From: Sinomonas atrocyanea
Lineage (GTDB): Bacteria > Actinomycetota > Actinomycetes > Actinomycetales > Micrococcaceae
Length of the DNA: 64,000 nucleotides
Assembly (NCBI RefSeq): GCF_001577305.1
Contig: NZ_CP014518.1
Span: 3,100,001-3,164,000 of the forward strand
Direction of reading: 5' to 3'
Positions 52,417 to 60,931 of the stretch are shown here, piece by piece. A model generated the notes under the pieces. The model had not been told where the DNA came from and did no database searches. It saw only the letters and a program-made list of their open reading frames with translations. Every line of letters starts with the position of its first letter. Within the stretch, counting starts at the first letter, position 1. The position numbers and the translations under genes were made by a program.

Positions 52417-52944
52417 ATGACTGACTCTCCCCACCTGCGGCAGGTCGACGACGACGTGCTCGCCAAATACCTGCACAGCCATCTCATCGCCGGCACGTCG
52501 GGCACACGGCTCTTCGAGGATGCCGCGAAGGCGTGGGAGGGCACTTTCTACGCGTCTGCCCTGGACAGGCTCGCGAAAGAGGTCAGCGAGGACGCGGAGG
52601 AGCTCGGCCGGATGGTGCAGGCCCTCGGGCTGGAGCCTCCGGCCCACCGGAAGGCGGCGGGCTGGGCGGCGGAGCAGGCCGCGAAGATCGACCCGCTCAA
52701 TCCCACCCATGCGGCCTCGGGACGGGCCGGGCAGCTCCAGCTCGAGTCGCTCCTCACCGCCGCGACCGGAAAGTGCCTCCTGTGGAAGGCGCTCCTCCTC
52801 CTCATCGACGAGGGGCTGCCTGTCGACGCGACCAGGCTCCAGCAGCTGCAGGACCGCGCGCTGCACCAGATCAGCACCCTCTCCGAGATCCTGCGCTCGG
52901 TGACGGCGGCCAACTTCCGGGCCAAGGGGTTGACCCAGCACTAG
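52417..52944 (+). CDS. Ferritin-like four-helix protein, unknown
   Basis: ATG 52417 follows GGAGGACCC; 175 residues. The sequence is almost all helix: LAKYLHSHLIAGTSGTRLFEDAA, YASALDRLAKEVSEDAEELGRM, QLQLESLLTAATGKCLLWKAL, LQQLQDRALHQISTLSEIL. Helix lengths and spacing look like a ferritin-like or DUF892-like bundle, but a full set of Glu/His iron ligands is not obvious. The opening DVLAKYLHSHLIAG is a motif seen in uncharacterised actinobacterial proteins. It may share a transcript with the 74-aa gene upstream. Confidence 0.7.
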   Translation: MTDSPHLRQVDDDVLAKYLHSHLIAGTSGTRLFEDAAKAWEGTFYASALDRLAKEVSEDAEELGRMVQALGLEPPAHRKAAGWAAEQAAKIDPLNPTHAASGRAGQLQLESLLTAATGKCLLWKALLLLIDEGLPVDATRLQQLQDRALHQISTLSEILRSVTAANFRAKGLTQH

Positions 52945-52966
52945 GCCGTCCCACTGCAGCGATAGG

Positions 52967-53341
52967 TCACACCCCCACCGTACGGGTGTCGCTCGACGCG
53001 GGCGTCTGCTCCTTCTGCCACGGCCAGCGGCCCGTGATCTCCAGTTCCAGGGAGAAGCTGAGGAAGGTCCGGATCACCACGATCACGGCCAGGACGGCGA
53101 CGCTCAGCAGAGTGGGAGTGACCGCGACCGTGCGGATGATATCCGCCGCGACCAGGAGCTCGAGGCCCAGGAGGATCGAGCGACCCAGCAGCTGCCGATA
53201 GGAGCGGTAGAAGGTAAGGCGGTCATCCCGTTGCCGGCGAATGGCCAAGGGAATGGACACGAGGGCTCCGATGACCACCGTCGCCACCCCTGCAACGTCC
53301 ACCCATTGGCCCGCGATTTCAATCGCTGCCTTCACGTCCAT
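52967..53341 (-). CDS. DUF1622 family membrane protein
   Basis: ATG 53341 with GGGGAGGA upstream gives 124 residues. Two or three helices (about 12-32, 55-73, 75-95) flank the DUF1622-type loop YRSYRQLLGRSILLGLELLVAADIIRTV. It ends IRTFLSFSLELEITGRWPW, also typical of the family. DUF1622 proteins are small inner-membrane proteins without an assigned role. The gene follows a DUF421 gene by 31 bases on the same strand. Confidence 0.88.
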   Translation of the reverse strand: MDVKAAIEIAGQWVDVAGVATVVIGALVSIPLAIRRQRDDRLTFYRSYRQLLGRSILLGLELLVAADIIRTVAVTPTLLSVAVLAVIVVIRTFLSFSLELEITGRWPWQKEQTPASSDTRTVGV

Positions 53342-53372
53342 CTGCGTTCCTCCCCGACCATGTTCTCCCGGT

Positions 53373-53909
53373 TCACGCCAGGTCCTTGCCCTGGCGGCGC
53401 GCACGCTGGTCCTTGAGAATGATGCTCATCTGACCGTCGCCCTCGAGCGCGACCAGCTCCACTTCCTCCAGGCTCGCCATGCCCTGGAGGCGGACCTCCT
53501 GCATGATTTCGTCCACGGTGATGTTCTCGGAGCGCATGGCGCGGCGGTTCAGCTTCCCCTTGCTGTAGAGCACCAGCGGGGGCGGGGAAAGGAACTTCTG
53601 CACCAGGGGGAACCGGTATCCGAGCCAGTCCAGGACCGCGGCCCAGCCGATGATGACCGCCACGAGGAGCAGCCCGTCCGGGAGCGAGGTGTACTGTCCG
53701 GCCATCGCGTTCTGCGCTGCGTCCGCGATGAGGACGATCACCAGCAGGTCGGTGACCCCCACCCCACCCCTCTGGCGGCGGAGCACCAGCCGGAGGAGCG
53801 CGTAGAGGCAGAGGTAGACCAGGCTGCCCCGGAGGAAGATCTCCAGCAGCGCGGTGTGCGGGACGAGAAGGTCCTTCCAGTCCACGTCGGTGAGCCATCG
53901 CATATCCAT
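53373..53909 (-). CDS. DUF421/YetF-family membrane protein
   Basis: The 178-residue protein has three helices (about 20-45, 50-68, 72-92) and a cytoplasmic YetF C-terminal domain: LVLYSKGKLNRRAMRSENITVDE, LRLQGMASLEEVELVALEGDGQMSII with the VRLQG wording in this copy. The charged end RARRQGKDLA follows. DUF421 proteins are widespread and linked to spore germination and stress in Bacilli, but their activity is not settled. A second member is at 54275-54823. It lies in a run of minus-strand membrane genes next to the P-type ATPase. Confidence 0.9.
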   Translation of the reverse strand: MDMRWLTDVDWKDLLVPHTALLEIFLRGSLVYLCLYALLRLVLRRQRGGVGVTDLLVIVLIADAAQNAMAGQYTSLPDGLLLVAVIIGWAAVLDWLGYRFPLVQKFLSPPPLVLYSKGKLNRRAMRSENITVDEIMQEVRLQGMASLEEVELVALEGDGQMSIILKDQRARRQGKDLA

Positions 53910-53957
53910 GTTGAGTCCATCGCGTACCGAGGGCGCCGACTGGGACGGCGCGAGGTG

Positions 53958-54152
53958 CTAGTCCGACGCTTCGGTGACCGTCCCGTAGGCGGTCGCCTGG
54001 TCGATGACGGCCTGGACGCCGTCCGGGATGGAGCGGATGCGCACGCCGTAGAGCCCCTCCGCCGCGGACTGCTCCATCACCGGGCGGACGGCCTCGACCA
54101 CCGCTGGATCCTTGCCGTGCAGATAGCGGGCATACCTTCTCGGCAGATCGGT
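53958..54152 (-). CDS. 64-aa protein between two DUF421 genes, unknown
   Basis: ATG 54152 follows GAGGGAGG; a longer frame to 54182 is less likely. The 64-residue product is soluble: MTDLPRRYARYLHGKDPAV and VEAVRPVMEQSAAEGLYGVRI, ending in an acidic tail. It resembles nothing I can name. Position between the two DUF421 genes on the same strand suggests it is part of that transcript. Confidence 0.55.
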   Translation of the reverse strand, partial: TDLPRRYARYLHGKDPAVVEAVRPVMEQSAAEGLYGVRIRSIPDGVQAVIDQATAYGTVTEASD

Positions 54153-54274
54153 CATGGTGCCTCCCTCGTGTGAACCGGTCAATAGAGACGATGTCTCTTC
54201 CTAGGGGCCCTACCCTGCAACGGCTGCCTCGAACAGAAACGCCGACCCCGGTGACGGGAGAAGATCCGCTTCGG

Positions 54275-54823
54275 CTACCCGTCCGCGCCGAAGAGGGAGT
54301 CGAGGCGCTCCGCGCCCCGCACGTCCTGGAAGGCCCTGCGGTCGAGCGCGGCTCCCCTCCTCAGGACGCTGATCTCGCCAGTCGGCTCCAGGACCACGCA
54401 GGCCACATCGGCCGGGTCGGCGATGCCGGCGAGGCGCAGGCGCGGCCAGAGGTCCCCTTCCACCAGATGGCTGCGCCTGAGGTTGCCGTGCAGGACCTCG
54501 GGGCCGGCCATGAGCAGCAGCGGCGGGCTGTCGAGCACGCGCCGGGGACGGGTCCGGCGCTGGATCTGGCCGGCGATGGCGTGCATCAGGAAGAGCGTCA
54601 CGAGCGCCACGGCACCCCCCGCCACGTCCGGCGTGTAGCCGAGCGCAGCACGCCCCACGACGGACCCGGCCGCGACCGCACTCGCCAGGCCGTAGCTCGA
54701 GACCCGGGCCAGGGGCCCCTGTCCCAGGATCCGGACCAAGATGATGAAGGCCCAGTAGATGAGGGTCGTGGAGGCCACCACCTCAAGGGCCTCCACCGGG
54801 GTGAGCGACAGCTCGCGCAGCAT
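54275..54823 (-). CDS. DUF421/YetF-family membrane protein (second copy)
   Basis: The 182-residue protein has the DUF421 opening EVVASTTLIYWAFIILVRILG, helices at about 10-30, 40-58 and 62-85, and the YetF domain with SPPLLLMAGPEVLHGNLRRSHLVEGDL and VACVVLEPTGEISVLRRG. It is diverged from the copy at 53.4-53.9 kb. It is transcribed away from the P-type ATPase gene, with about 180 bases between the starts that presumably hold both promoters. Function is unknown; the neighbourhood suggests membrane stress or ion balance. Confidence 0.9.
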   Translation of the reverse strand: MLRELSLTPVEALEVVASTTLIYWAFIILVRILGQGPLARVSSYGLASAVAAGSVVGRAALGYTPDVAGGAVALVTLFLMHAIAGQIQRRTRPRRVLDSPPLLLMAGPEVLHGNLRRSHLVEGDLWPRLRLAGIADPADVACVVLEPTGEISVLRRGAALDRRAFQDVRGAERLDSLFGADG

Positions 54824-55006
54824 CGTCGTCCTCCTTCTGGCAGGGCGCTCCTCGCCCGTCCACCTCTGCTGTAGCTACCCGGACGGACGGAGGGAACACG
54901 CACCGGTCTGTGCCCTAAGCCCCTACTGGGCGTCCCGCACCGCGCCTAGCCTCGGCAGCATGGATCCCCTGCTGCCGTCCCGCGGCCCTTCCGGACGGGT
55001 GGCCCC

Positions 55007-57342
55007 GTGGGAACGCCAGAGGGGCTGACGGCGGCGGAGGCCGGCCGGCGTCTCGCCGAGACCGGCAGGAACGAAATCCCCCAGCAGCGTCTGGGGTGGC
55101 CGCGGCGGCTCGGCGCGAAGTTCTGGGCCCCCGTTCCGTGGATGCTCGAGGCCACGGCGCTGCTCGAGCTCGTCCTGGGCCGATGGACGGATGCGGCGCT
55201 GGTGGCCGCGGTGCTCGGGCTCAACGCCGGGATCGGGTTCGTCCAGGAGGGCCGCGCCCAGGACGCCCTGGCCCTGCTGCGCACCAGGCTCGAGGTCAAC
55301 GCCCGCGTGCTCAGGGACGGCGCCTGGTCCTCGGCCCCCGCAGCCTCCCTGGTCCCGGGGGACGTCGTCCATGTGCGGATGGGCGACTTCGTCCCGGCCG
55401 ATGCCCGGGTGCTCGAGGGCGAAGTGCTGGCAGACCAGGCCAGCCTGACGGGGGAATCGGTCCCCCTCGAGCGCGGCCCGGGGGCCGTGCTGTACTCGGG
55501 GACCGTGGTTGCCCGGGGCGAGGCCACGGCGCGGGTCGAGGCGACCGGGCCGCGGACGTTCTTCGGCAGGACCGCCCAACTCGTGGGGTCGTCGGCGCCG
55601 CTGGAGCACCTCGGCGGCCTGGTGCTGAGGATGGTCCGCGTGTTCATCGCGATCGACCTGGTGATCGCCGCCGCCGGGACCGCGTACCTGGCTTGGAGCG
55701 GCGCCGGCCCGGACGCGGTGCTGTCCTTCGCGGTAGTCCTCCTGCTCGCCTCGGTGCCGGTCGCCATGCCCGCGGCGTTCACCCTGGCGGGAGCGCTCGG
55801 GGCCCGTCGGCTCGCCCGCGCCGGCATCCTCACCACACGCCTCTCGGTGCTCCAGGACGCGGCGTCGATGCAGGTCCTCTGCGTCGACAAGACGGGAACC
55901 CTCACGCGCAATCAGCTCGCCGTCGCCGAGGCGCTCGGGATCGACGGCGCTAGCCCCGCCGAGACGATCCGCCTCGCCGCGGCGGCCTCTGACGCCGCCA
56001 CGCAGGACCCGATCGACCTGGCGATCCTTGCCGGGGCGGCCCCTGCCGAGGATCTGGGGTGGAGGCGTACGGCGTTCGTCCCGTTCGACCCCGCCACGAA
56101 GAGGTCACAGGCGAGTTGGATCGCCGAGGACGGGGCCGCCGTCGACGTCGCGAAGGGGGCCCCTGCCGTCATCTCGGCACTGACCGGCCATCAGGAGGCT
56201 GCCGCGCTGGCACGGCTGGCGGCGAGCGGTGCACGGGTGCTCGGCGTCGCGCTGCGGACGGACGACGGCGGGTGGAGGCACCGGGGGCTGGTCGCCCTTG
56301 CCGATACACCCCGGGAGGAGGCCGCGGACATGCTGGGCCGCCTGGGCGACCTCGGGGTGCGGGCGATCATGGTCACCGGCGACAGCGCGGCCACAGCGGC
56401 CGCCGTCGCGCAGCGCCTCGGCATGCGCGGATCGGTCATCACCCCGGAGCGGCTCGCCGCCGAGCCGCCGGCCTTCCCGGCGTGGCCGCGGTGGCCCAGG
56501 TCCTTCCCGAGCACAAGCACGAGCTCGTCCGCAGGCTCCAGGAGGCCGGCACCGTGGTGGGGATGACGGGGGACGGCGTGAACGATGCCCCCGCGCTGAG
56601 GCAGGCAGAGGTCGGCATCGCCGTGGAGGGCGCCACCGATGTGGCGAAGGCCGCCGCCGGCGCCGTCCTGACCCGAGGGGGCCTCGGAGACATCGTGGAG
56701 CTCGTCGAGGAGAGCCGGCGGATCCACCAGCGCTCACTCACCTACGCGCTGAACGTGAGCGTCAAGAAGATCGAGGTCCCGCTGCTGCTGGCGCTCGGCG
56801 TCTTCGCGTGGAAGTCGTTCGTCTTCACCCCGCTGCTGATGGCCCTGCTCCTGCTCGCCAACGACGTGGTCAGCATGGCCGTCACCGGCGACGCCGTCCG
56901 CCCTTCCCCGCGCCCGGACACGTGGAGCGCGAGGAAGATCGTCCTGGCGGCCGTCGCAGTCGCGGCGCCCATGCTCGCCGCCTCGGCTGCCGTCCTCGTC
57001 CTGGCCCACGGGCCCTGGCTGCATGCACCCGTCGGCACCCTGCGCACTGTGGTCTTCGTGACCCTCGTGCTCAGCAGCCAGGCCACGGTCTACATCGTCC
57101 GCACCGCGAGGCCCGCGTGGAAGGACACCCCGTCGCCATGGCTGCTGGGCGCCACGGCTGTGGATGTCGCCCTGGCGGCCGCCCTGGCGCTCACCGGCGC
57201 CCTGATGCGCCCGGTGGCCCCCGGCGTCCTGGCCGTCCTCGCCGGTGCGGTCCTCCTCGGCGCCCTGGCCGCGGACGCCGTCAAGGTCCGGGTCTTCCGG
57301 CACCTAGGCCTGCACACCGCTGCACGCCCACAATCGGTGTGA
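55007..57342 (+). pseudogene. P3A-type (H+-ATPase-like) P-type ATPase gene with one frameshift
   Basis: Frame 1 (GTG 55007) runs through the actuator motif DQASLTGES (about 143-151), the helix-4 PVAMP (251-255), phosphorylation motif DKTGTLT (294-300) and VTGDSA. After EPPAFP near 56478 the coding sense moves to another frame reading VAAVAQVLPEHKHELV and MTGDGVNDAPAL, then six C-terminal helices to 57342. One extra G at 56479-56480 would restore a protein of about 778 residues. The helix-4 wording and short termini match proton-pumping P3A ATPases. If the shift is real, the hinge and membrane half are lost from the main product. Confidence 0.85.
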
Positions 57343-57379
57343 CAGGCCAGGTCGGCCCCCGGTGGGAGGAGCAGTTCGG

Positions 57380-57823
57380 ATGGAGAGCTACAGGATCGTG
57401 GTCGGGGTGGACGGGTCCCCCGCCTCGGGGAAGGCGCTCGACTGGGCGATCGAGGAGGCCCGGCTCCGCGGCGGGAGCCTGCGCGTCATCACGGCGTGGC
57501 ACTATCCGGTCCTCGGCGATGCCGCCGGCGCCGGCCCTGATGTGGACGTGTTCCGGCAGAGCGCGGCCGATGACCAGGCCGCGCTGCTCTCCGCGGCAGG
57601 CGGCGAGCGCAGCGGGCTCAGCGCGGAGGTGATCGAGGGCAGCGCCGTGCAGGTCCTCCTCGATGCGGCCCGAGATGCGGACCTGCTGGTCGTCGGGTCA
57701 CGCGGGCACGGCGGCTTCGCCGGGCTGCTGCTGGGCTCCGTGTCCGCCCAGCTCGCCCACCACGCGCCCTGTCCGGTGCTCGTGGTGCGGGAGAACGAGG
57801 GCGGGCGCGGGACCTCGTCCTGA
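57380..57823 (+). CDS. Universal stress protein (UspA family)
   Basis: ATG 57380 follows GGAGGAG; 147 residues. The Usp fold is clear: IVVGVDGSPASGKALDWAI at the start and the ATP-binding motif GSRGHGGFAGLLLGSVS (G-x2-G-x9-G-S type) with LAHHAPCPVLVV at the end, so it should bind ATP. It follows the P-type ATPase gene by 37 bases and is probably co-transcribed. Usp proteins accumulate under starvation, hypoxia and other stress. Confidence 0.94.
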   Translation: MESYRIVVGVDGSPASGKALDWAIEEARLRGGSLRVITAWHYPVLGDAAGAGPDVDVFRQSAADDQAALLSAAGGERSGLSAEVIEGSAVQVLLDAARDADLLVVGSRGHGGFAGLLLGSVSAQLAHHAPCPVLVVRENEGGRGTSS

Positions 57824-57840
57824 GCACGCCCTCACCACAA

Positions 57841-57882
57841 CGGCCGCGGGCCAGCGGCGTGGCAGCCGCCGGCCCGCGGCCG
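57841..57882. terminator. Bidirectional hairpin terminator
   Basis: CGGCCGCGGGCC (57841-57852) and GGCCCGCGGCCG (57871-57882) pair perfectly, with an inner GCGGC/GCCGC pair. The hairpin separates the convergent usp and sulfur-operon transcripts. Confidence 0.75.
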
Positions 57883-57900
57883 TGCAGAAGGTGCTGGGGT

Positions 57901-58068
57901 TCAGCGCCCGAAGAGGCGAGAGAAGAACGCCGACATCGCGCTGGGCTCGTTCTCGTGGCCCTGGCAGCGCTGGGAGTTCGGGACTCCCCGCATCACCTGC
58001 TGGACGTGCTGGCCGCAGCCGGCCCAGGTGACTTTTCCGCATTTCCTGCAGGTGACCTGACGGCACAT
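57901..58068 (-). CDS. 55-aa Cys-rich (zinc-ribbon-like) protein
   Basis: ATG 58068 has an excellent RBS (AGAAGGAG). The product begins MCRQVTCRKCGKVTWAGCG and contains HVQQVMRGVPNSQRCQGH, so Cys2, Cys7, Cys10, Cys18, Cys35 and His residues could bind zinc; it ends SAFFSRLFGR. The CRKCGKVTWAGCGQH pattern is a short conserved protein in Micrococcaceae-like genomes as far as I recall, without known function. It is the last gene of the sulfur operon, 24 bases after the TauE gene, and could be a sulfur-reactive or metal-binding accessory. Confidence 0.75.
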   Translation of the reverse strand: MCRQVTCRKCGKVTWAGCGQHVQQVMRGVPNSQRCQGHENEPSAMSAFFSRLFGR

Positions 58069-58092
58069 GGTTGTTCTCCTTCTCTAGTTGCT

Positions 58093-58857
58093 CTACTTGG
58101 TGATGGCCTGGATGGCCACATAGACGGCCACGAGCAGGACGAGGCCCGCGAATCCGCGCTTGAGGACGTGCTCGGGAAGCCGGCGCCCGAAGCGCCCTGC
58201 CACGAGCGAGGCGACCATGGCGGCGAGGGCGAAGGCGCCGATCACTGCCCAGTCGAAGTGCATCTCGCCCAGGTGGGCGGCGAGGCCCGCGAGCGAGTTG
58301 ATGACGATGATCACGAGAGAGGTCCCCACGGTCATCGCCATGGGCAGCCCGAGCACGAGGGCCAGGGCGGGGACGATGAGGAACCCTCCGCCTACCCCGA
58401 GGAGCCCCGTGAGGAACCCGACCACGGCGCCGGTGGCGATCGCCTTGGGCAGGCAGGACCGCCAGTTGACCCCACCCGTGGGGAGTGCGCAGGATCCGCC
58501 CACGGCCTCGGTCTTCCGGAGCATCCGGAGGCCGGCCACGATCATGATCACGGAGAAGGCGAGCAGGAGGATCTTCTGGTCCATCATCCGGTTGACCGCC
58601 GCGCCGAGGTACGCGGTGGCGGTGCCGGCGGCCCCGATGATCAGGGCCAGGCGCCAGTTCACACCCCGCCGGACCCTCGGAAGGACGGCAACGGCGGAGG
58701 ACGCACCGACCACCACGAGGGAGCCGGGGATGGCGGCCGCGAGCGGCACGCCGACCCCGTACACGAGGGCGGGAACGGCGAGGATCGACCCGCCGCCGCC
58801 GACGAGCCCGAGGAGCCCGCCGACGACGGCGCCGAACGCCAGCGCGGTGAGGATCAC
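58093..58857 (-). CDS. TauE/SafE-family sulfite/organosulfur exporter
   Basis: The start is GTG 58857, overlapping the rhodanese stop (GTGA); the longer frame to 58920 lies within the upstream gene. The 254-residue protein has about eight helices and the duplicated Gly motifs GGLLGLVGGGGSILAVPAL and GFLTGLLGVGGGFLIVPAL, characteristic of TauE/SafE (DUF81). In persulfide-stress operons this family exports sulfite or thiosulfate made by the upstream enzymes. Translational coupling with the rhodanese-DUF2892 protein supports a joint role. Confidence 0.92.
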   Translation of the reverse strand: MILTALAFGAVVGGLLGLVGGGGSILAVPALVYGVGVPLAAAIPGSLVVVGASSAVAVLPRVRRGVNWRLALIIGAAGTATAYLGAAVNRMMDQKILLLAFSVIMIVAGLRMLRKTEAVGGSCALPTGGVNWRSCLPKAIATGAVVGFLTGLLGVGGGFLIVPALALVLGLPMAMTVGTSLVIIVINSLAGLAAHLGEMHFDWAVIGAFALAAMVASLVAGRFGRRLPEHVLKRGFAGLVLLVAVYVAIQAITK

Positions 58858-59447
58858 CGGCTGTCCCCGAGCTGCTGGAGCGCCTGGTGGGCGGTGGGCT
58901 CGCTCGCGGAGCGGTTCCACGGCATCTTCGAGAGCATCGCGCCCATGGCGCAGCTGTTGGTCGCGGCGGAGAAGGTCAGGCCCGCGCCGATCCCGCCGGC
59001 CACGAGCCGGAGCTTGGGCGAGATGAACCGGCCGCCCAGGATGCTGGCCAGCACGAGCGAGCCGGCGGTCATCCGCACCTGCCGCTCGAGCGCCCAGGTC
59101 TGGGCGCCGCGGACGACGTCGCCTCCGGCGGCGGCGAAGGCCGGGACGCCGCCCTCGAGGACGCTGGCGCCGGCGAGGCCGACGGCGGCGAGCCGCTTGC
59201 GGGCCTGCTCCGCCCGGGCCCCGGACTGGCAGACCAGGACGACGCGCGTGCCCATCCGGCTGGCGAACTCCTCGGCATGCTCGCTCAGGAGAGGCAGCGG
59301 CACGTGGTAGGAGCCGCGGATGTGGAGCGAATCGAACTCGGCGCCGCTGCGGACGTCCACGACCATGAGGTCGTCATGGCGGGCGGCCCACTCCTTGAGG
59401 GTGGCGGGTGCGACGGTGGCGGGCATGGTTGCGGTGCTGTCGGTCAT
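58854..59447 (-). CDS. Rhodanese domain fused to a DUF2892-like membrane segment
   Basis: The 197-residue protein has an N-terminal rhodanese (about 12-112) with VVDVRSGAEFDSLHIRGS and the active-site loop VCQSGAR carrying the sulfur-accepting Cys. The C-terminal part has two helices (MTAGSLVLASILGGRFISP and LRLVAGGIGAGLTFSAATNSCAMGAML) in the DUF2892 style. Such fusions tie sulfur transfer to the membrane. It overlaps the TauE-type gene downstream. Three Cys-bearing motifs suggest it passes sulfane sulfur towards export. Confidence 0.9.
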   Translation of the reverse strand: MTDSTATMPATVAPATLKEWAARHDDLMVVDVRSGAEFDSLHIRGSYHVPLPLLSEHAEEFASRMGTRVVLVCQSGARAEQARKRLAAVGLAGASVLEGGVPAFAAAGGDVVRGAQTWALERQVRMTAGSLVLASILGGRFISPKLRLVAGGIGAGLTFSAATNSCAMGAMLSKMPWNRSASEPTAHQALQQLGDSR

Positions 59448-59505
59448 TGCTTCTTTCGTTCTGAGTTGCTGGGTGCCTCGGTTGGAGGCGCGGTGAAGGG
59501 GCGGG

Positions 59506-59802
59506 TCAGGCGGTGGGCAGGCCGGCGGACCGCCAGGCGAGCATGCCGCCGACCATGGTCTGGGCGGAGTAGCCGGCTGCGGTGAGCTGGTCGGCCGCGG
59601 CGGCGCTGCGCCGGCCGCTGCGGCAGACGGCGATCACCGGACGCGAGCGGTCGAGCTCGTCCAGGCGGGCGCCCAGGTCGCCGAGCGGGATATGCCGGGC
59701 GCCGGGGATCATGCCGTCGGCAAGCTCTGCTGCCTCGCGCACGTCGACGATCTGGGTGTCGCCGCCGAGCCTCTCGGCGGTCTGCTGTGGGGTGATGTCC
59801 AT
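59506..59802 (-). CDS. Single-domain rhodanese sulfurtransferase
   Basis: ATG 59802 gives 98 residues, the size of GlpE/PspE-like rhodaneses. The fold markers are IVDVREAAELADGMIPGARHIPLGDL and the catalytic loop VCRSGRRS with its Cys. The C-terminus MVGGMLAWRSAGLPTA is typical. It is soluble and would shuttle sulfane sulfur between thiosulfate, persulfides and acceptors. The frame is open far upstream, but only this start matches the family. It lies between the NiCoT and rhodanese-DUF2892 genes. Confidence 0.92.
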   Translation of the reverse strand: MDITPQQTAERLGGDTQIVDVREAAELADGMIPGARHIPLGDLGARLDELDRSRPVIAVCRSGRRSAAAADQLTAAGYSAQTMVGGMLAWRSAGLPTA

Positions 59803-59834
59803 GGGTCTGTCCTCTCGATGGGGAAGGGTGTGTG

Positions 59835-60890
59835 TCAGCGGCAGGGTTGGGAGGCCGCGCGCGGGGCGCGGAGGGTCAGTGCGTAGAGGCCGAATGCCGC
59901 GAAGACCGCGACGAGCCCCACGCCGACAAGCCCGGTGTCCATGCCCGCCAGCGCGGCCAGCGGGCCGCTGTGGACCTCGAGCAGCTGGGCGGCGGCCGAG
60001 GCCAGGCCGGCGGCGCCGACCACGAAGGCGACGGCGACCGACACCGCCGTGACGGCCAGGTTGTAGGCGGCCTTGCGGACCTCGTCCTCCGCGGCCCACC
60101 GGTAGATCCGGTTCATGGCGATGCCGTCTGCGCTGTCGAAGAGCGTCATCCCGGCGGTGAAGAGCAGCGGCAGGGCGAGGGCCGCGGCCGGCGGCACTCC
60201 GGGGCGGAGCGAGCCCGCCGCAAGCAGCCCCACCGAGGCTGCGGTGTCGAGCCCGAGCCCGAACAGCAGCCCGGTCGGGTACATCTTCCACGGAGCATCC
60301 ACGAGGCGGCCCAGCGGGCCCAGCACGCGGAAGACGACGCCGCGGGAATCGAGGTGGCGTTCCAGCTCGGCCGGGTCCACGGCGCCGCCGCGCGCCCTCC
60401 GCAGGAGCGAGCCCATCCCCCGCAGGGCGGGGACGTTGAGCGCGCCTGCCAGGAGGAGGAACGCCCCGGAGACGGCGGCGCCCCACAGGGAGGCGCCCTG
60501 CCGCAGCGGGGACCCCTCGTCCGAGAGCCCCTCGGCGAACGTCCCGAAGCCGGCCAGCACGAGTGCGACGGCGCCGACGACCACGGTCGAGTGCCCCAGC
60601 GCGAACCAGAAGCCGGCCGAGACGGGAGGCCGTCCGGCGGCGATCAGGCGGCGGGTGGCGTTGTCGATCGCGGCGATGTGGTCGGCGTCGAACGCGTGCC
60701 GGATCCCGAGTGCGTAGGCGCCCACCCCGAGCCCGGCCACGAGGGCCGCGCCGCCGGCTCCGGCGTGGAGGGCGGGCAGCGCGACCGCGGCCAGGAGTCC
60801 CCACCCGGCGACGTGCAGGGCGAGGACCACCAGGCCCATCCGGGCCAGGGGCGCCCGGGTCCCGCTCGTGCGCTGTGCAGGAGTCGGCAT
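59835..60890 (-). CDS. NiCoT-family nickel/cobalt permease
   Basis: ATG 60890 gives 351 residues with about eight helices. The NiCoT signature RHAFDADHIAAIDNATR (H-x4-DH) in the second helix, LLFGLGLDTAASV and LLFTAGMTLFDSADG are all present, so it belongs to the HoxN/NixA family of single-component Ni2+/Co2+ importers. No urease, hydrogenase or cobalamin gene is near; it is embedded in a sulfur-stress operon between the MBL-rhodanese and rhodanese genes. That context is unusual and may mean a metal need of a sulfur enzyme or a changed substrate. Confidence 0.92.
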   Translation of the reverse strand: MPTPAQRTSGTRAPLARMGLVVLALHVAGWGLLAAVALPALHAGAGGAALVAGLGVGAYALGIRHAFDADHIAAIDNATRRLIAAGRPPVSAGFWFALGHSTVVVGAVALVLAGFGTFAEGLSDEGSPLRQGASLWGAAVSGAFLLLAGALNVPALRGMGSLLRRARGGAVDPAELERHLDSRGVVFRVLGPLGRLVDAPWKMYPTGLLFGLGLDTAASVGLLAAGSLRPGVPPAAALALPLLFTAGMTLFDSADGIAMNRIYRWAAEDEVRKAAYNLAVTAVSVAVAFVVGAAGLASAAAQLLEVHSGPLAALAGMDTGLVGVGLVAVFAAFGLYALTLRAPRAASQPCR

Positions 60891-60931
60891 GGTCTTCCTC
60901 TCGATGGTCGTCCTGGCGGTGGCGGAAGGGG

